NCBI RefSeq assembly: GCF_905120345.1
Contig: NZ_CAJHOA010000002.1
Span: 105,773 to 169,772, forward strand
Length of the DNA stretch: 64,000 bases
Direction of reading: 5' to 3'
DNA from: Denitrificimonas caeni
GTDB taxonomy: Bacteria > Pseudomonadota > Gammaproteobacteria > Pseudomonadales > Pseudomonadaceae
In this document: one piece after another, positions 1 through 6,765 of the stretch
Layout: the number at the start of each line of letters is the position of its first letter
Position numbering within the stretch: the first letter of the stretch is position 1
The notes under the pieces: model-generated
What the model was told of the DNA's origin: nothing
Seen by the model: the letters and a program-made list of their open reading frames with translations, nothing else
Databases searched by the model: none
Position numbers and translations under genes: made by a program

Positions 1-776
1 AACTGGGCATGCAGTCCAGCGAGCCGACCACAACCCACTGGATTTCTGGGGTTGATTGCTTTGATAAAAAAATAAAGATCGCCAAAGAAATAAAACGCTT
101 GGGCTTTCCCATGGTACTCAATGTCCCAATTTCAAAAATCAATATACATCTAGTCCCAGAGATTATTGACCTCGCCGCAGAGATTGGTGTGGAGTACTTA
201 GAGCTGGCCAATGTTCAATACTATAACTGGGCGTTAATCAATCGCGATCAACTGATGCCCACCCAAGAGGAGTTGATTACAGCCGAAGCACAGGTCAACG
301 CTGCACGCCTGCGCTTGGGCGACAAAATGACCTTGTTTTTTGTGATTCCAGACTATTTTGAAGGCCGTCCTAAAGCCTGTATGAATGGCTGGGGCAGTAT
401 TCATTTAACCGTGGCACCGGATGGAACAGTTTTACCTTGCTCACAAGCCCGCAGCATGAAACATCTTAATTTCCCTAATGTACGCAAGCAGGATTTGTCT
501 TGGATTTGGCACCAGTCAAACGAGTTTAATCTGTACCGCGGTGACAGCTGGATGAAAGAACCGTGCCGCAGCTGCTCCGAAAAAACCACCGATTTTGGCG
601 GCTGCCGTTGCCAAGCCTTTTTACTCACCGGCGATGCCGCTAATACCGACCCTGCTTGCAGTAAGTCAGAGCATCACTCGTTAATTATCGACGCCGTACA
701 GCACGCCAATAACACCAGCAACACCACGCTGATTGCTCGCGAAGCCGGCTGGGTTAACTTGGAGTTAGAGCCATGA
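1..776 (+). CDS. pqqE: PqqE, PQQ biosynthesis radical SAM/SPASM enzyme (3' part)
   Basis: The gene enters from the left edge, so its N-terminus and radical-SAM CxxxCxxC motif are outside the window. What remains is the C-terminal half of PqqE, which with PqqD links Glu and Tyr of the PqqA peptide in pyrroloquinoline quinone synthesis. Recognisable family stretches are ELANVQYYNWAL, RPKACMNGWG, a Cys in LPCSQAR, and the SPASM cysteines in EPCRSCSEK and FGGCRCQAF that bind auxiliary Fe-S clusters. The stop codon overlaps the next start (ATGA at 773-776), which implies translational coupling. Identity is firm; the upstream pqq genes cannot be seen. Confidence 0.95.
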   Translation, partial: LGMQSSEPTTTHWISGVDCFDKKIKIAKEIKRLGFPMVLNVPISKINIHLVPEIIDLAAEIGVEYLELANVQYYNWALINRDQLMPTQEELITAEAQVNAARLRLGDKMTLFFVIPDYFEGRPKACMNGWGSIHLTVAPDGTVLPCSQARSMKHLNFPNVRKQDLSWIWHQSNEFNLYRGDSWMKEPCRSCSEKTTDFGGCRCQAFLLTGDAANTDPACSKSEHHSLIIDAVQHANNTSNTTLIAREAGWVNLELEP

Positions 777-874
777 AACTCCCGCATGACTCTTTGCTCG
801 GCACCCTCAGTGCTGGCGTGGTGTTAACCGCAGTTTTATATCTGTTCGCAGCAGCACTGATCAGCGGGGTATAA
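773..874 (+). CDS. 33-residue hydrophobic peptide coupled to pqqE
   Basis: The ATG shares an ATGA overlap with the pqqE stop. The reading frame gives 33 residues: a short polar start (MKLPHDS) followed by one hydrophobic stretch running almost to the end, consistent with a single membrane segment. It stops one base before the next ATG, so it fits an unbroken coupled series. I do not recognise the sequence. It could be a small subunit of the membrane protein that follows, or simply a translational bridge. Support is positional only. Confidence 0.5.
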   Translation: MKLPHDSLLGTLSAGVVLTAVLYLFAAALISGV

Positions 875-875
875 G

Positions 876-1379
876 ATGATGTTTGCAGTCTTCGATATGT
901 TCTTGCGCTACCTGCATATCCTGTTTGCTTTAGTCTGGATTGGCCATAACTATGCCAACGTTGTGCAAAATCCAAGATTCAAAGCGTTGCACAGTGAAGC
1001 CTCAGCAGAAGATCGCGATTTAGCTTTAACTCGCAGAATGCAACGCGAGCATGGCGCCTTTCGCTATGCGTCACTGCTGGTGCTGTTCTCAGGCTTAGCG
1101 ATGCTCGGCTATCGCGGCACGTTGGTCTCAGCCTTAAGTCTAGAAGGCCATCACGCCGTGATTGGCATCGGCGCGTGGCTGGGTATTATCATGGTCTGCA
1201 ACCTGTGGTTTGTGCTTTGGCCGCATCAGAAAAAAGTCTTGGGCTTTGTCGCCGCGCCGCTACAGGAACGCATTCGCTGCTCTCGCATCACCTTTCTCTC
1301 CTCACGCAGCAATACTATTTTATCCATGCCGCTACTGTTTTTTATGGTCGCAGGCAGCCATGGCTTGGTGCTGTTCTAA
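876..1379 (+). CDS. Four-helix membrane protein of the urate-oxidase N-terminal (PuuD-like) type
   Basis: A 167-residue integral membrane protein with about four hydrophobic segments. Its pattern resembles the membrane domain of PuuD-type urate hydroxylases (DUF989): a YLHILFALVWIGHNY start, NLWFVLWPHQKKV in the middle and NTILSMPLLFFMVAGSHG at the end. It has no C-terminal cytochrome c domain, which full PuuD proteins carry. Several histidines (in YLHI, WIGHNY, LEGHHA, WPHQ, GSHG) sit in or near membrane segments and could hold haem; that is inference. It starts 1 nt after the 33-residue peptide stop and its stop overlaps the next ATG (TAATG). Urate oxidation is not supported by the neighbours; a membrane redox role is a guess. 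Confidence 0.65.
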   Translation: MMFAVFDMFLRYLHILFALVWIGHNYANVVQNPRFKALHSEASAEDRDLALTRRMQREHGAFRYASLLVLFSGLAMLGYRGTLVSALSLEGHHAVIGIGAWLGIIMVCNLWFVLWPHQKKVLGFVAAPLQERIRCSRITFLSSRSNTILSMPLLFFMVAGSHGLVLF

Positions 1380-2473
1380 TGCGCACTCGAGCACAAACCT
1401 TCAACTTCTCTGGTGGCCCCGCCGTGATGCCAGAGTCACTGTTACTGCGCGCGCAGAGTGAACTGCTTAATTGGCACAACAGCGGTATGTCAGTGCTAGA
1501 AATGCCCTTCACCAGCCCGCACTTTATCGACATCATGACTGCTGCTAAGCAAAAAATACGCGATATTTTAGCAGTGCCGAGCAACTATCAAATCCTATTT
1601 ATGCAGGGCGGTGCCTCGACTCAGTTTGCTTTAATTCCCATGAACCTGCTACCGCATGGCGGCCACGCCACTTATATCGACAGCGGCTACTGGTCGATGA
1701 AAGCGGCAAACGAAGCCAAACAGCACGGTACCATTCATCTGGGCGCCAGCGTCAATCACGCAACACCGTTACGCATTCCAGCGTCAGCCGATTGGGTTGT
1801 GCCTCCGCAATCAGCGTATTGCCATATCACCAGCAATGAAACCACGACTGGCCTGGCTTTTCACAGCGACCCCAAACTCGGCTCCATGACACTGATTGCC
1901 GATATGACCTCCGACTTTATGTCGCGTCCTATCTGTATCGAAAACTACGGAGTGATCTATGCCGGCTGCCAAAAAAATATCGGCCCCACCGGCTTGGTTA
2001 TCTTAATCATCCGCGATGATCTGATCAAAAAAGCACGCCCAGAGCTACCGAACATCTTCAGCTATCAAGAACACATTGTTAATAACAACCGTCTTAATAC
2101 GCCGCTCACCTACAGTATCTATCTCACCGATTTAGCCTGCGATTGGATTATCGAACAAGGCGGTGTGCTGGCCTTATCTCACAGAAACCGACAACGCGCA
2201 GACACTCTCTACGCTCTGCTGGATGCTGATGATTTTTATAGCTGCCCTGTCGATAAGTGCTGCCGTTCGATGATGAATGTGTGCTTTAACCTAGCGAGCA
2301 CCGCCCTTGAACAGCAGTTTCTAAGCGCCGCTGAACAACACGGCTTGCTGAATCTGCAAGGTCATAAACACTTGGGCGGCATCCGCGCCAGTCTCTACAA
2401 CGCGCAAACCACTGAAGCCATCGATGCGCTGATGCACTTTATGGAGTACTTTCGTGCCACTCACAGCCGTTAA
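1379..2473 (+). CDS. SerC-like phosphoserine aminotransferase paralogue with altered phosphate site
   Basis: A 364-residue class V PLP aminotransferase alignable with SerC over its whole length (FNFSGGPAVMP start; PLP lysine K199 in AGCQKNIG; GGIRAS near the end). E. coli SerC holds the substrate phosphate with H41 and R42 (in SVMEVSHRGKEF) and H328, R329, R335. Here the equivalent of H41-R42 is F44-T45 (SVLEMPFTSPHF), H329 is kept, R329 is K330, and R336 is kept. The fold and cofactor site look intact but the substrate may not be 3-phosphoserine. The start ATG overlaps the upstream stop, which is why I choose it over in-frame starts further upstream. A divergent genuine SerC remains possible. 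Confidence 0.8.
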   Translation: MRTRAQTFNFSGGPAVMPESLLLRAQSELLNWHNSGMSVLEMPFTSPHFIDIMTAAKQKIRDILAVPSNYQILFMQGGASTQFALIPMNLLPHGGHATYIDSGYWSMKAANEAKQHGTIHLGASVNHATPLRIPASADWVVPPQSAYCHITSNETTTGLAFHSDPKLGSMTLIADMTSDFMSRPICIENYGVIYAGCQKNIGPTGLVILIIRDDLIKKARPELPNIFSYQEHIVNNNRLNTPLTYSIYLTDLACDWIIEQGGVLALSHRNRQRADTLYALLDADDFYSCPVDKCCRSMMNVCFNLASTALEQQFLSAAEQHGLLNLQGHKHLGGIRASLYNAQTTEAIDALMHFMEYFRATHSR

Positions 2474-3314
2474 CGATAGAGAGGTGGCGTTCCGCACCGC
2501 CTGCCAACACGCACGCGCCGCACCGCTAGCCGCCCAAGCAGCACTGGCTTTCGATAATAAAGCGGCACGCGTGCTGGGCCTTAACTTTGCCAATCGCTTG
2601 GGGATCGCCGCCGGTTTCGATAAACACGGACAGCTCGGTAAAGCCGCCGCAGCACTGGGCTTTGGTCATATCGAACTCGGTAGCTGGACACTGGCGCACT
2701 GCACATCAGCACTGATTCAAGAGCCGCCGGCAGGCGTCACTGCTGCACGGATTGGGGTTAACCTGCAGATCCATGACCTTAGCCCAACAGAGTTTAAGAC
2801 CACACTTACTACGCACTTAGCACAGCTCGCAACAATTGCTGATTACCTCAGCATTAATGTTTACGAAAGCTATAGCCAAGACACTTTACAGACGATTCTT
2901 CAGCGGGTAATACAGGTCAAAACCCAGCAATTAAACCCGGCACAACATGATGCGAAACATGTCCCGATTGTTTTAAAACTGCATAGCAGTGCGCACTCAG
3001 ACTACCTGTCTTCGATCATGCCGCGGCTGCAAGCGTTTCCAGTCGAAGGAATTGCCGTTTCCTTTGATTTAGGTAAACCCGTCACCCAACATGCTTTTTC
3101 ATTTTGGCAAAATCCTGCCGCACAAGCACATGCCTGCCGTCAGCTAGAGTTTTGTCGAAAAACTATCCCTGCGCAGACAGCTTTAATTGCTATTGGCGGC
3201 GTCAGCCAAGCACAGCACTATCAAGACCGGCTGAATGCCGGTGCCGATCTGGTCCAGCTACATAACGCCCTCGTGTTTAACGGCGTTGATATCGCCTACC
3301 AAGTACTGCGTTAG
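2454..3314 (+). CDS. Dihydroorotate-dehydrogenase-like flavoprotein with degenerate orotate site
   Basis: A 286-residue TIM-barrel protein like class 2 dihydroorotate dehydrogenase. It starts at GTG 2454 inside the preceding gene, with GGAG 8-10 nt upstream. The FMN-side motifs are kept: VLGLNFANRLGIAAGFDK (K57), IAIGGVSQAQ and GADLVQLHNALVF. The orotate-side motifs are not. The usual NISSPNTPG, which carries the catalytic Ser, is replaced by NVYESYSQ (135-142), and the usual TNTT by SFDL. The short N-terminus lacks the usual class 2 membrane-binding helices. FMN binding is likely, but pyrimidine synthesis is unlikely. Being last in the pqqE-coupled series suggests a shared, unknown pathway. 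Confidence 0.7.
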   Translation: MPLTAVNDREVAFRTACQHARAAPLAAQAALAFDNKAARVLGLNFANRLGIAAGFDKHGQLGKAAAALGFGHIELGSWTLAHCTSALIQEPPAGVTAARIGVNLQIHDLSPTEFKTTLTTHLAQLATIADYLSINVYESYSQDTLQTILQRVIQVKTQQLNPAQHDAKHVPIVLKLHSSAHSDYLSSIMPRLQAFPVEGIAVSFDLGKPVTQHAFSFWQNPAAQAHACRQLEFCRKTIPAQTALIAIGGVSQAQHYQDRLNAGADLVQLHNALVFNGVDIAYQVLR

Positions 3315-3503
3315 GGTTGCGTAGAAAAGCTACACGTATTGTATAAAATCGGCTCTCACGCTTTTATTGTCATCACAGTTATTAAACACCACATTAAAGG
3401 CAAGCATGGATGACTCGACGCAAGCAGCAGGCTCAGTATCGAACAAGATAGCGGATAGGTTGAGCAATCGTATTAACAGATTGAAGTCAGAACTTTCGTA
3501 AGA

Positions 3504-3551
3504 TGGCGCAGTGGACGGGACTCGAACCCGCGACCCCGGCGTGACAGGCCG
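3504..3551 (-). repeat. Truncated copy of the tRNA-Asp 3' part (att-like direct repeat)
   Basis: This 48-bp stretch matches the intact tRNA-Asp gene at 26531-26607 from its encoded CCA end through the T arm to the anticodon loop, with one C missing from a C-run, then diverges abruptly at position 3552. It has no D arm and no 5' acceptor strand, so it cannot make a tRNA. The orientation is the same as the intact gene (minus). The arrangement of intact tRNA, island, then displaced 3' fragment is the classic trace of integration at a tRNA 3' end. Confidence 0.85.
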
Positions 3552-3700
3552 TTCGAGCCAGAGGCCCTTAATCAACATACATTGCACATTAACTGTAACT
3601 AATTGATATACAAATAAATAGGAGCTGAACAGCTTCAACATCAATCTATGCCAATTAGTACAAGTGAGCTGGTCACAGACGGTGAAACCTCTGTTTTCAA

Positions 3701-3717
3701 TGGGAACAATGTTCCCA
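3701..3717. terminator. 17-bp palindrome after copS
   Basis: TGGGAACAATGTTCCCA forms an 8-bp-arm hairpin 12 bp past the copS stop. There is no clear T-run on the minus strand, so intrinsic termination is only possible. Confidence 0.3.
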
Positions 3718-3729
3718 CTTCCTTGTGAC

Positions 3730-5142
3730 TTACTCGGCAGACACGCAGGGAAGCTGGATCTCAAAAATCATCTGTTCACCATCACCTCGTGCCGTAATAC
3801 TGCCACCGTGCGCTTCAATAATTGACTTCACAATGGCCAAACCTAAACCTGCTCCGTCGCCTTTGCGTTGACGTGAAGGGTCAGCCCGATAAAACCGATC
3901 AAAGAGTTTTGGTAGATGCTCAGGATCGATGGTTAAGCCTGGGTTTTCCACACGAATCATCACCCTGTCGTTACTATGCGCCACAAGAGTCACTGTCACC
4001 GCCTGCCCCTCTGCGGTATAACGTATGGCATTGGATAGAAGATTACTCAGCGCGCGGCGAATCATTAGCCTGTCAGCCTCCACCCAAACGACAGGCCCTA
4101 TGCATACTAATGAAACACCGCGCTCATCAGCCCACGCCTCAAAGTACTCAAATAACATCTGCACTTCGGTGACTAAGTTGAGCTTAACCCGCTCCCCTTG
4201 CAGCTGCTGGTTGTCAGCTTGAGCCAAAAACAGCATATCGCCGACCATTTTGGCCATACGCTCATACTCTTCCAAACTTGAATACAAAATCTCTTGATAC
4301 TGCTCGATGTCACGGGCTTGCGAAAGCGCGACTTCCGTTTGCGTTTTCAAGTTAGTGATAGGTGTACGCAACTCATGGGCGATATCCGCGGAAAAGTTTG
4401 AGAGACGCGCAAAGCTCTCTTCGATCCGATCGAGCATGTCGTTGAATGAGACTGCGAGCTCGGTTAACTCGACTGGAACAGTATTGGGAGCAAGCCGAAT
4501 AGACAGATGATCAGACTTGATTCGACGAATTTCTGCACTGATGCGCCGCAGAGGTGCATGACCTTGGTAGACTGCAATCCATGTAGCAAAAATAGCAACC
4601 ATGCATGCTGCAAAAGTAATCAGCTTCAAATACATATGAAAACTATCAAGATAGTGCAAATGGAAATCAATGCCTGTTGCTACTGCTAACGTTAAGGGTT
4701 GGCCGTCTAAAGCCTGTGTTTGCGTAAGCTGCACAACGGCTCCCCTATAGGTCTTTTCTTTATCTCGCCAGACTTTCACCGACTTAATACTGACTACATC
4801 TGCAGAAGGGACCATTCCTGCAAAACCGCCAAAATCTGAGCTAGGCGTGGCGTAAATTACTTTACCGCTAGAGTCAGTTATCCGAAACTGAGCATTGTGA
4901 TGGCCTGAGACCGCCCTTGCTAATCGACGCTCAAGGCTCTCAGTTGTTGCATCTAACAATGGACCGGACAGTGATTGAGAAACTATCTGCACGACCGCAT
5001 TAAGCTCATCAATATCCTGTTGCTCAAAGTGAGTATCAATAGAACGTTCAACTATCCAGCCAAATGCGAGAAGCACAGCTGTTATGACAACACCGATAGA
5101 TACGGTAAGGCGTAGAACTAAGGATGCAGGGCGACGTGTCAC
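3730..5142 (-). CDS. copS: CopS-type heavy-metal sensor histidine kinase
   Basis: A 470-residue inner-membrane kinase of the copper/silver sensor family. An N-terminal membrane segment (about 10-30) and a second near 170-190 flank a periplasmic sensor region. A HAMP domain follows, then the dimerisation helix with the phosphorylatable His at H256 (IAHELRTP), the N box (ALSNLLSNAIRYT) and G boxes (DGAGLGLAIVKS). All catalytic motifs are intact. It starts at GTG three bases after the stop of the regulator gene, so the two form one transcript. Its cognate regulator lacks the phospho-acceptor Asp, so CopS may signal to the orphan regulator at 14662-15345 instead; that is inference. Confidence 0.9.
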   Translation of the reverse strand: MTRRPASLVLRLTVSIGVVITAVLLAFGWIVERSIDTHFEQQDIDELNAVVQIVSQSLSGPLLDATTESLERRLARAVSGHHNAQFRITDSSGKVIYATPSSDFGGFAGMVPSADVVSIKSVKVWRDKEKTYRGAVVQLTQTQALDGQPLTLAVATGIDFHLHYLDSFHMYLKLITFAACMVAIFATWIAVYQGHAPLRRISAEIRRIKSDHLSIRLAPNTVPVELTELAVSFNDMLDRIEESFARLSNFSADIAHELRTPITNLKTQTEVALSQARDIEQYQEILYSSLEEYERMAKMVGDMLFLAQADNQQLQGERVKLNLVTEVQMLFEYFEAWADERGVSLVCIGPVVWVEADRLMIRRALSNLLSNAIRYTAEGQAVTVTLVAHSNDRVMIRVENPGLTIDPEHLPKLFDRFYRADPSRQRKGDGAGLGLAIVKSIIEAHGGSITARGDGEQMIFEIQLPCVSAE

Positions 5143-5145
5143 GAA

Positions 5146-5829
5146 TTAGACCTCACTACTGACGTCAAGCATATAACCTATGCCGCGTACCGTATAAATA
5201 AGTTTAGGCTCGAAATCATCGTCGATTTTGGCACGCAGCCGCCTAATTGCAACATCGATGACATTAGTATCACTCTCAAAATTCATACCCCATACTTGCG
5301 ATGCAATAAAAGACCGAGGCAACACTTCACCTTGGCGGCGCATTAACAGTTCTAATAGGGAAAATTCTTTATTTGTCAGGTTAATACGTACCTCATGTCG
5401 CTGCGCCCGTCGTCGTGAAAGGTCTAATACAAGGTCAGCCGCCCATATGTTTTCATTAAAAGCAGGCGTTGCACCTCGACGTAATAATGTGCGCACTCGT
5501 GCTAATAACTCCGAAAAAGAAAAGGGCTTGATCAAATAATCATCAGCACTCAGCTCCAGATTTTCACCTCCTTTCTCCACGTTATTACATGCAAGCAAGT
5601 ACAGCACTGGTGTAGTCAACTTGGCTTCGCGCAACGCATGAATCATCCGCCAACCATCAACATCTGGCAGCATCACATTCAATATAATCAGATCATAATA
5701 CTCTGTGAGCGCAAGGTGGTGCCCGTCTAACCCTGTGCGAGCTATATCAACAATAAAACCTAGCTCTGTCAGACACTGACTAATATATTCGCCTGCTTCT
5801 ATTTCATCTTCAACCACCAGCAGTCTCAT
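5146..5829 (-). CDS. copR: CopR-like OmpR-family response regulator with Asn51 in place of the phospho-acceptor Asp
   Basis: A 227-residue regulator with a receiver domain (1-120) and a winged-helix DNA-binding domain (130-225). The DNA-binding half is close to the canonical paralogue at 14662-15345 ([41 protein letters not shown]). In the receiver the acidic pair E7/D8 and K101 are present, but the phospho-acceptor site reads ILNVMLP: codon AAT at 5677-5679, Asn51. The conserved Thr of the LLTA motif is Leu79, and residues 79-94 carry many further non-conservative changes without an indel. It probably acts without Asp phosphorylation, or has lost function. It lies directly upstream of copS and shares its promoter region with divergent cop genes. 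Confidence 0.88.
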   Translation of the reverse strand: MRLLVVEDEIEAGEYISQCLTELGFIVDIARTGLDGHHLALTEYYDLIILNVMLPDVDGWRMIHALREAKLTTPVLYLLACNNVEKGGENLELSADDYLIKPFSFSELLARVRTLLRRGATPAFNENIWAADLVLDLSRRRAQRHEVRINLTNKEFSLLELLMRRQGEVLPRSFIASQVWGMNFESDTNVIDVAIRRLRAKIDDDFEPKLIYTVRGIGYMLDVSSEV

Positions 5830-5946
5830 GCACTCACATCCCGAATTGGTTCGTTTTTTCGCCCGTAAAAAAACACTTACGAGCTATATACGTTGCGTAT
5901 CAGCACTACTTTAATCATCTCAAGATGACATGACCATGGCCCGCAC

Positions 5947-5962
5947 ATTACAAATTTGTAAT
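5947..5962. promoter_or_regulatory. CopR-type box 1 (upstream of copRS)
   Basis: ATTACAAATTTGTAAT is a perfect 16-bp palindrome matching the ATKAC-N6-GTAAT pattern shared by five sites in this island. It lies 117 bp upstream of the CopR-like start on the minus strand, suggesting control of copRS itself. The motif resembles the TGACA-N5-GTAAT site known for Pseudomonas CopR. Confidence 0.65.
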
Positions 5963-6156
5963 GCATATTTCATCAGCCTATTCATCAGAAAAATCCCTAT
6001 AAAATGCTGCCGAGCCTAAATAAAAATAGAGAGGGTTTATTGTGTGATTACTGCACAGCGAACACAATTCATGCTCAACCCGTAAAACCCAATCACTTCC
6101 TTTCAGAAAAATCTTGATGAGAGCTTCTTATCGAGAACACCGTAATTTAATTTCAC

Positions 6157-6172
6157 ATGACAGAGATGTAAT
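6157..6172. promoter_or_regulatory. CopR-type box 2 (upstream of the DUF2933-like gene)
   Basis: ATGACAGAGATGTAAT fits TGACA-N5-GTAAT exactly. It lies 98 bp upstream of the ATG at 6271. Confidence 0.6.
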
Positions 6173-6270
6173 AACTAGGTAATCAAATTGAGCGCAACAC
6201 CTTGCTAAGTTGTAAGCATTAACTTTACGCAGTGCCTTATCTTGCAACTCAGTTCTCAAAAGGAATTAAC

Positions 6271-6498
6271 ATGAAATGTGATATGAAAATGATGATCAAG
6301 GCAACTCTTTCTTTAGGTGTCGTCATCGTTGCTACATATGTAACGTTCCCTTCAGTCCGAGTATGGATTATCACTAGCTCGCCATTTTTATTCTTCCTGC
6401 TTTGTCCATTGATCATGCTCTTCATGATGAAGAGCATGCAATCTTGCAACAAGGAACAAAAAACAGAAGAGAAACAAGCAGATAAAACTATCACTTAG
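6271..6498 (+). CDS. Small membrane protein, DUF2933-like
   Basis: A 75-residue protein with two hydrophobic segments (about 10-30 and 33-55). The second reads FLFFLLCPLIMLFMMKSM, resembling the FLxxLxCPLxHLFMH core of DUF2933 proteins found in copper and heavy-metal loci. The C-terminus is charged. I use ATG 6271, preceded by AAAGGAA, rather than an upstream in-frame start with no ribosome site. A CopR-type box lies 98 bp upstream. Met and Cys residues at the membrane face could bind Cu+, but the function is unknown. Confidence 0.65.
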   Translation: MKCDMKMMIKATLSLGVVIVATYVTFPSVRVWIITSSPFLFFLLCPLIMLFMMKSMQSCNKEQKTEEKQADKTIT

Positions 6499-6632
6499 CC
6501 ACTCTTTGATGCCGCTGTTGAGACTTAACGGAGGTTAAATATTAAGCACCGATCCTCATCAATCGACTCGATTCAGCCATTCCACTTTAATACTGTGAGC
6601 ATAAAGCATCTCTTAAACAAGATTTAGCGCAC

Positions 6633-6648
6633 ATTACAGAAATGTAAT
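6633..6648. promoter_or_regulatory. CopR-type box 3 (upstream of copA)
   Basis: ATTACAGAAATGTAAT sits inside a longer inverted repeat with GCGCAC/GTGCGC arms (6627-6654). It lies 118 bp before the copA ATG. It is the most extended of the five copies and is the likely main operator of the copAB operon. Confidence 0.7.
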
Positions 6649-6765
6649 GTGCGCGTCACTCGCCCGACAGCAACACTTCGCTAAAGTGACTTTAATCAAA
6701 TCAGTCGACTATCTGTCAGGTCTCCAAATCGACTTTTCAATTTCTTCAGTTCGGGATACGCGCAC

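Larger units (their letters stand above)
3315..3729. other. Gene-free left boundary of the copper island
   Basis: 415 bp with no convincing gene. It holds a possible 31-codon ORF (3406-3501, preceded by an AAAGG-like site, no recognisable product) that ends just before a truncated tRNA-Asp copy (3504-3551). After that copy comes unassigned A+T-rich DNA, then a palindrome (TGGGAACAATGTTCCCA, 3701-3717) beside the copS stop. I read this as the join between the pqq-linked genes and the inserted island. Confidence 0.6.
5830..6270. promoter_or_regulatory. Divergent copper-control region between copRS and the cop operon
   Basis: 441 bp without a gene between divergent transcription units. It contains two CopR-type boxes (5947-5962 and 6157-6172), each about 100 bp from the nearest start codon. 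The rest is A+T-rich with no other feature I can support. Confidence 0.6.

Noticed and set aside
3504-3551. Second functional tRNA-Asp
   Set aside because: It lacks the D arm and 5' acceptor strand; only the 3' part is present.
3330-3764. 144-codon frame on the minus strand
   Set aside because: It runs through the truncated tRNA-Asp copy and intergenic DNA and has no protein resemblance.
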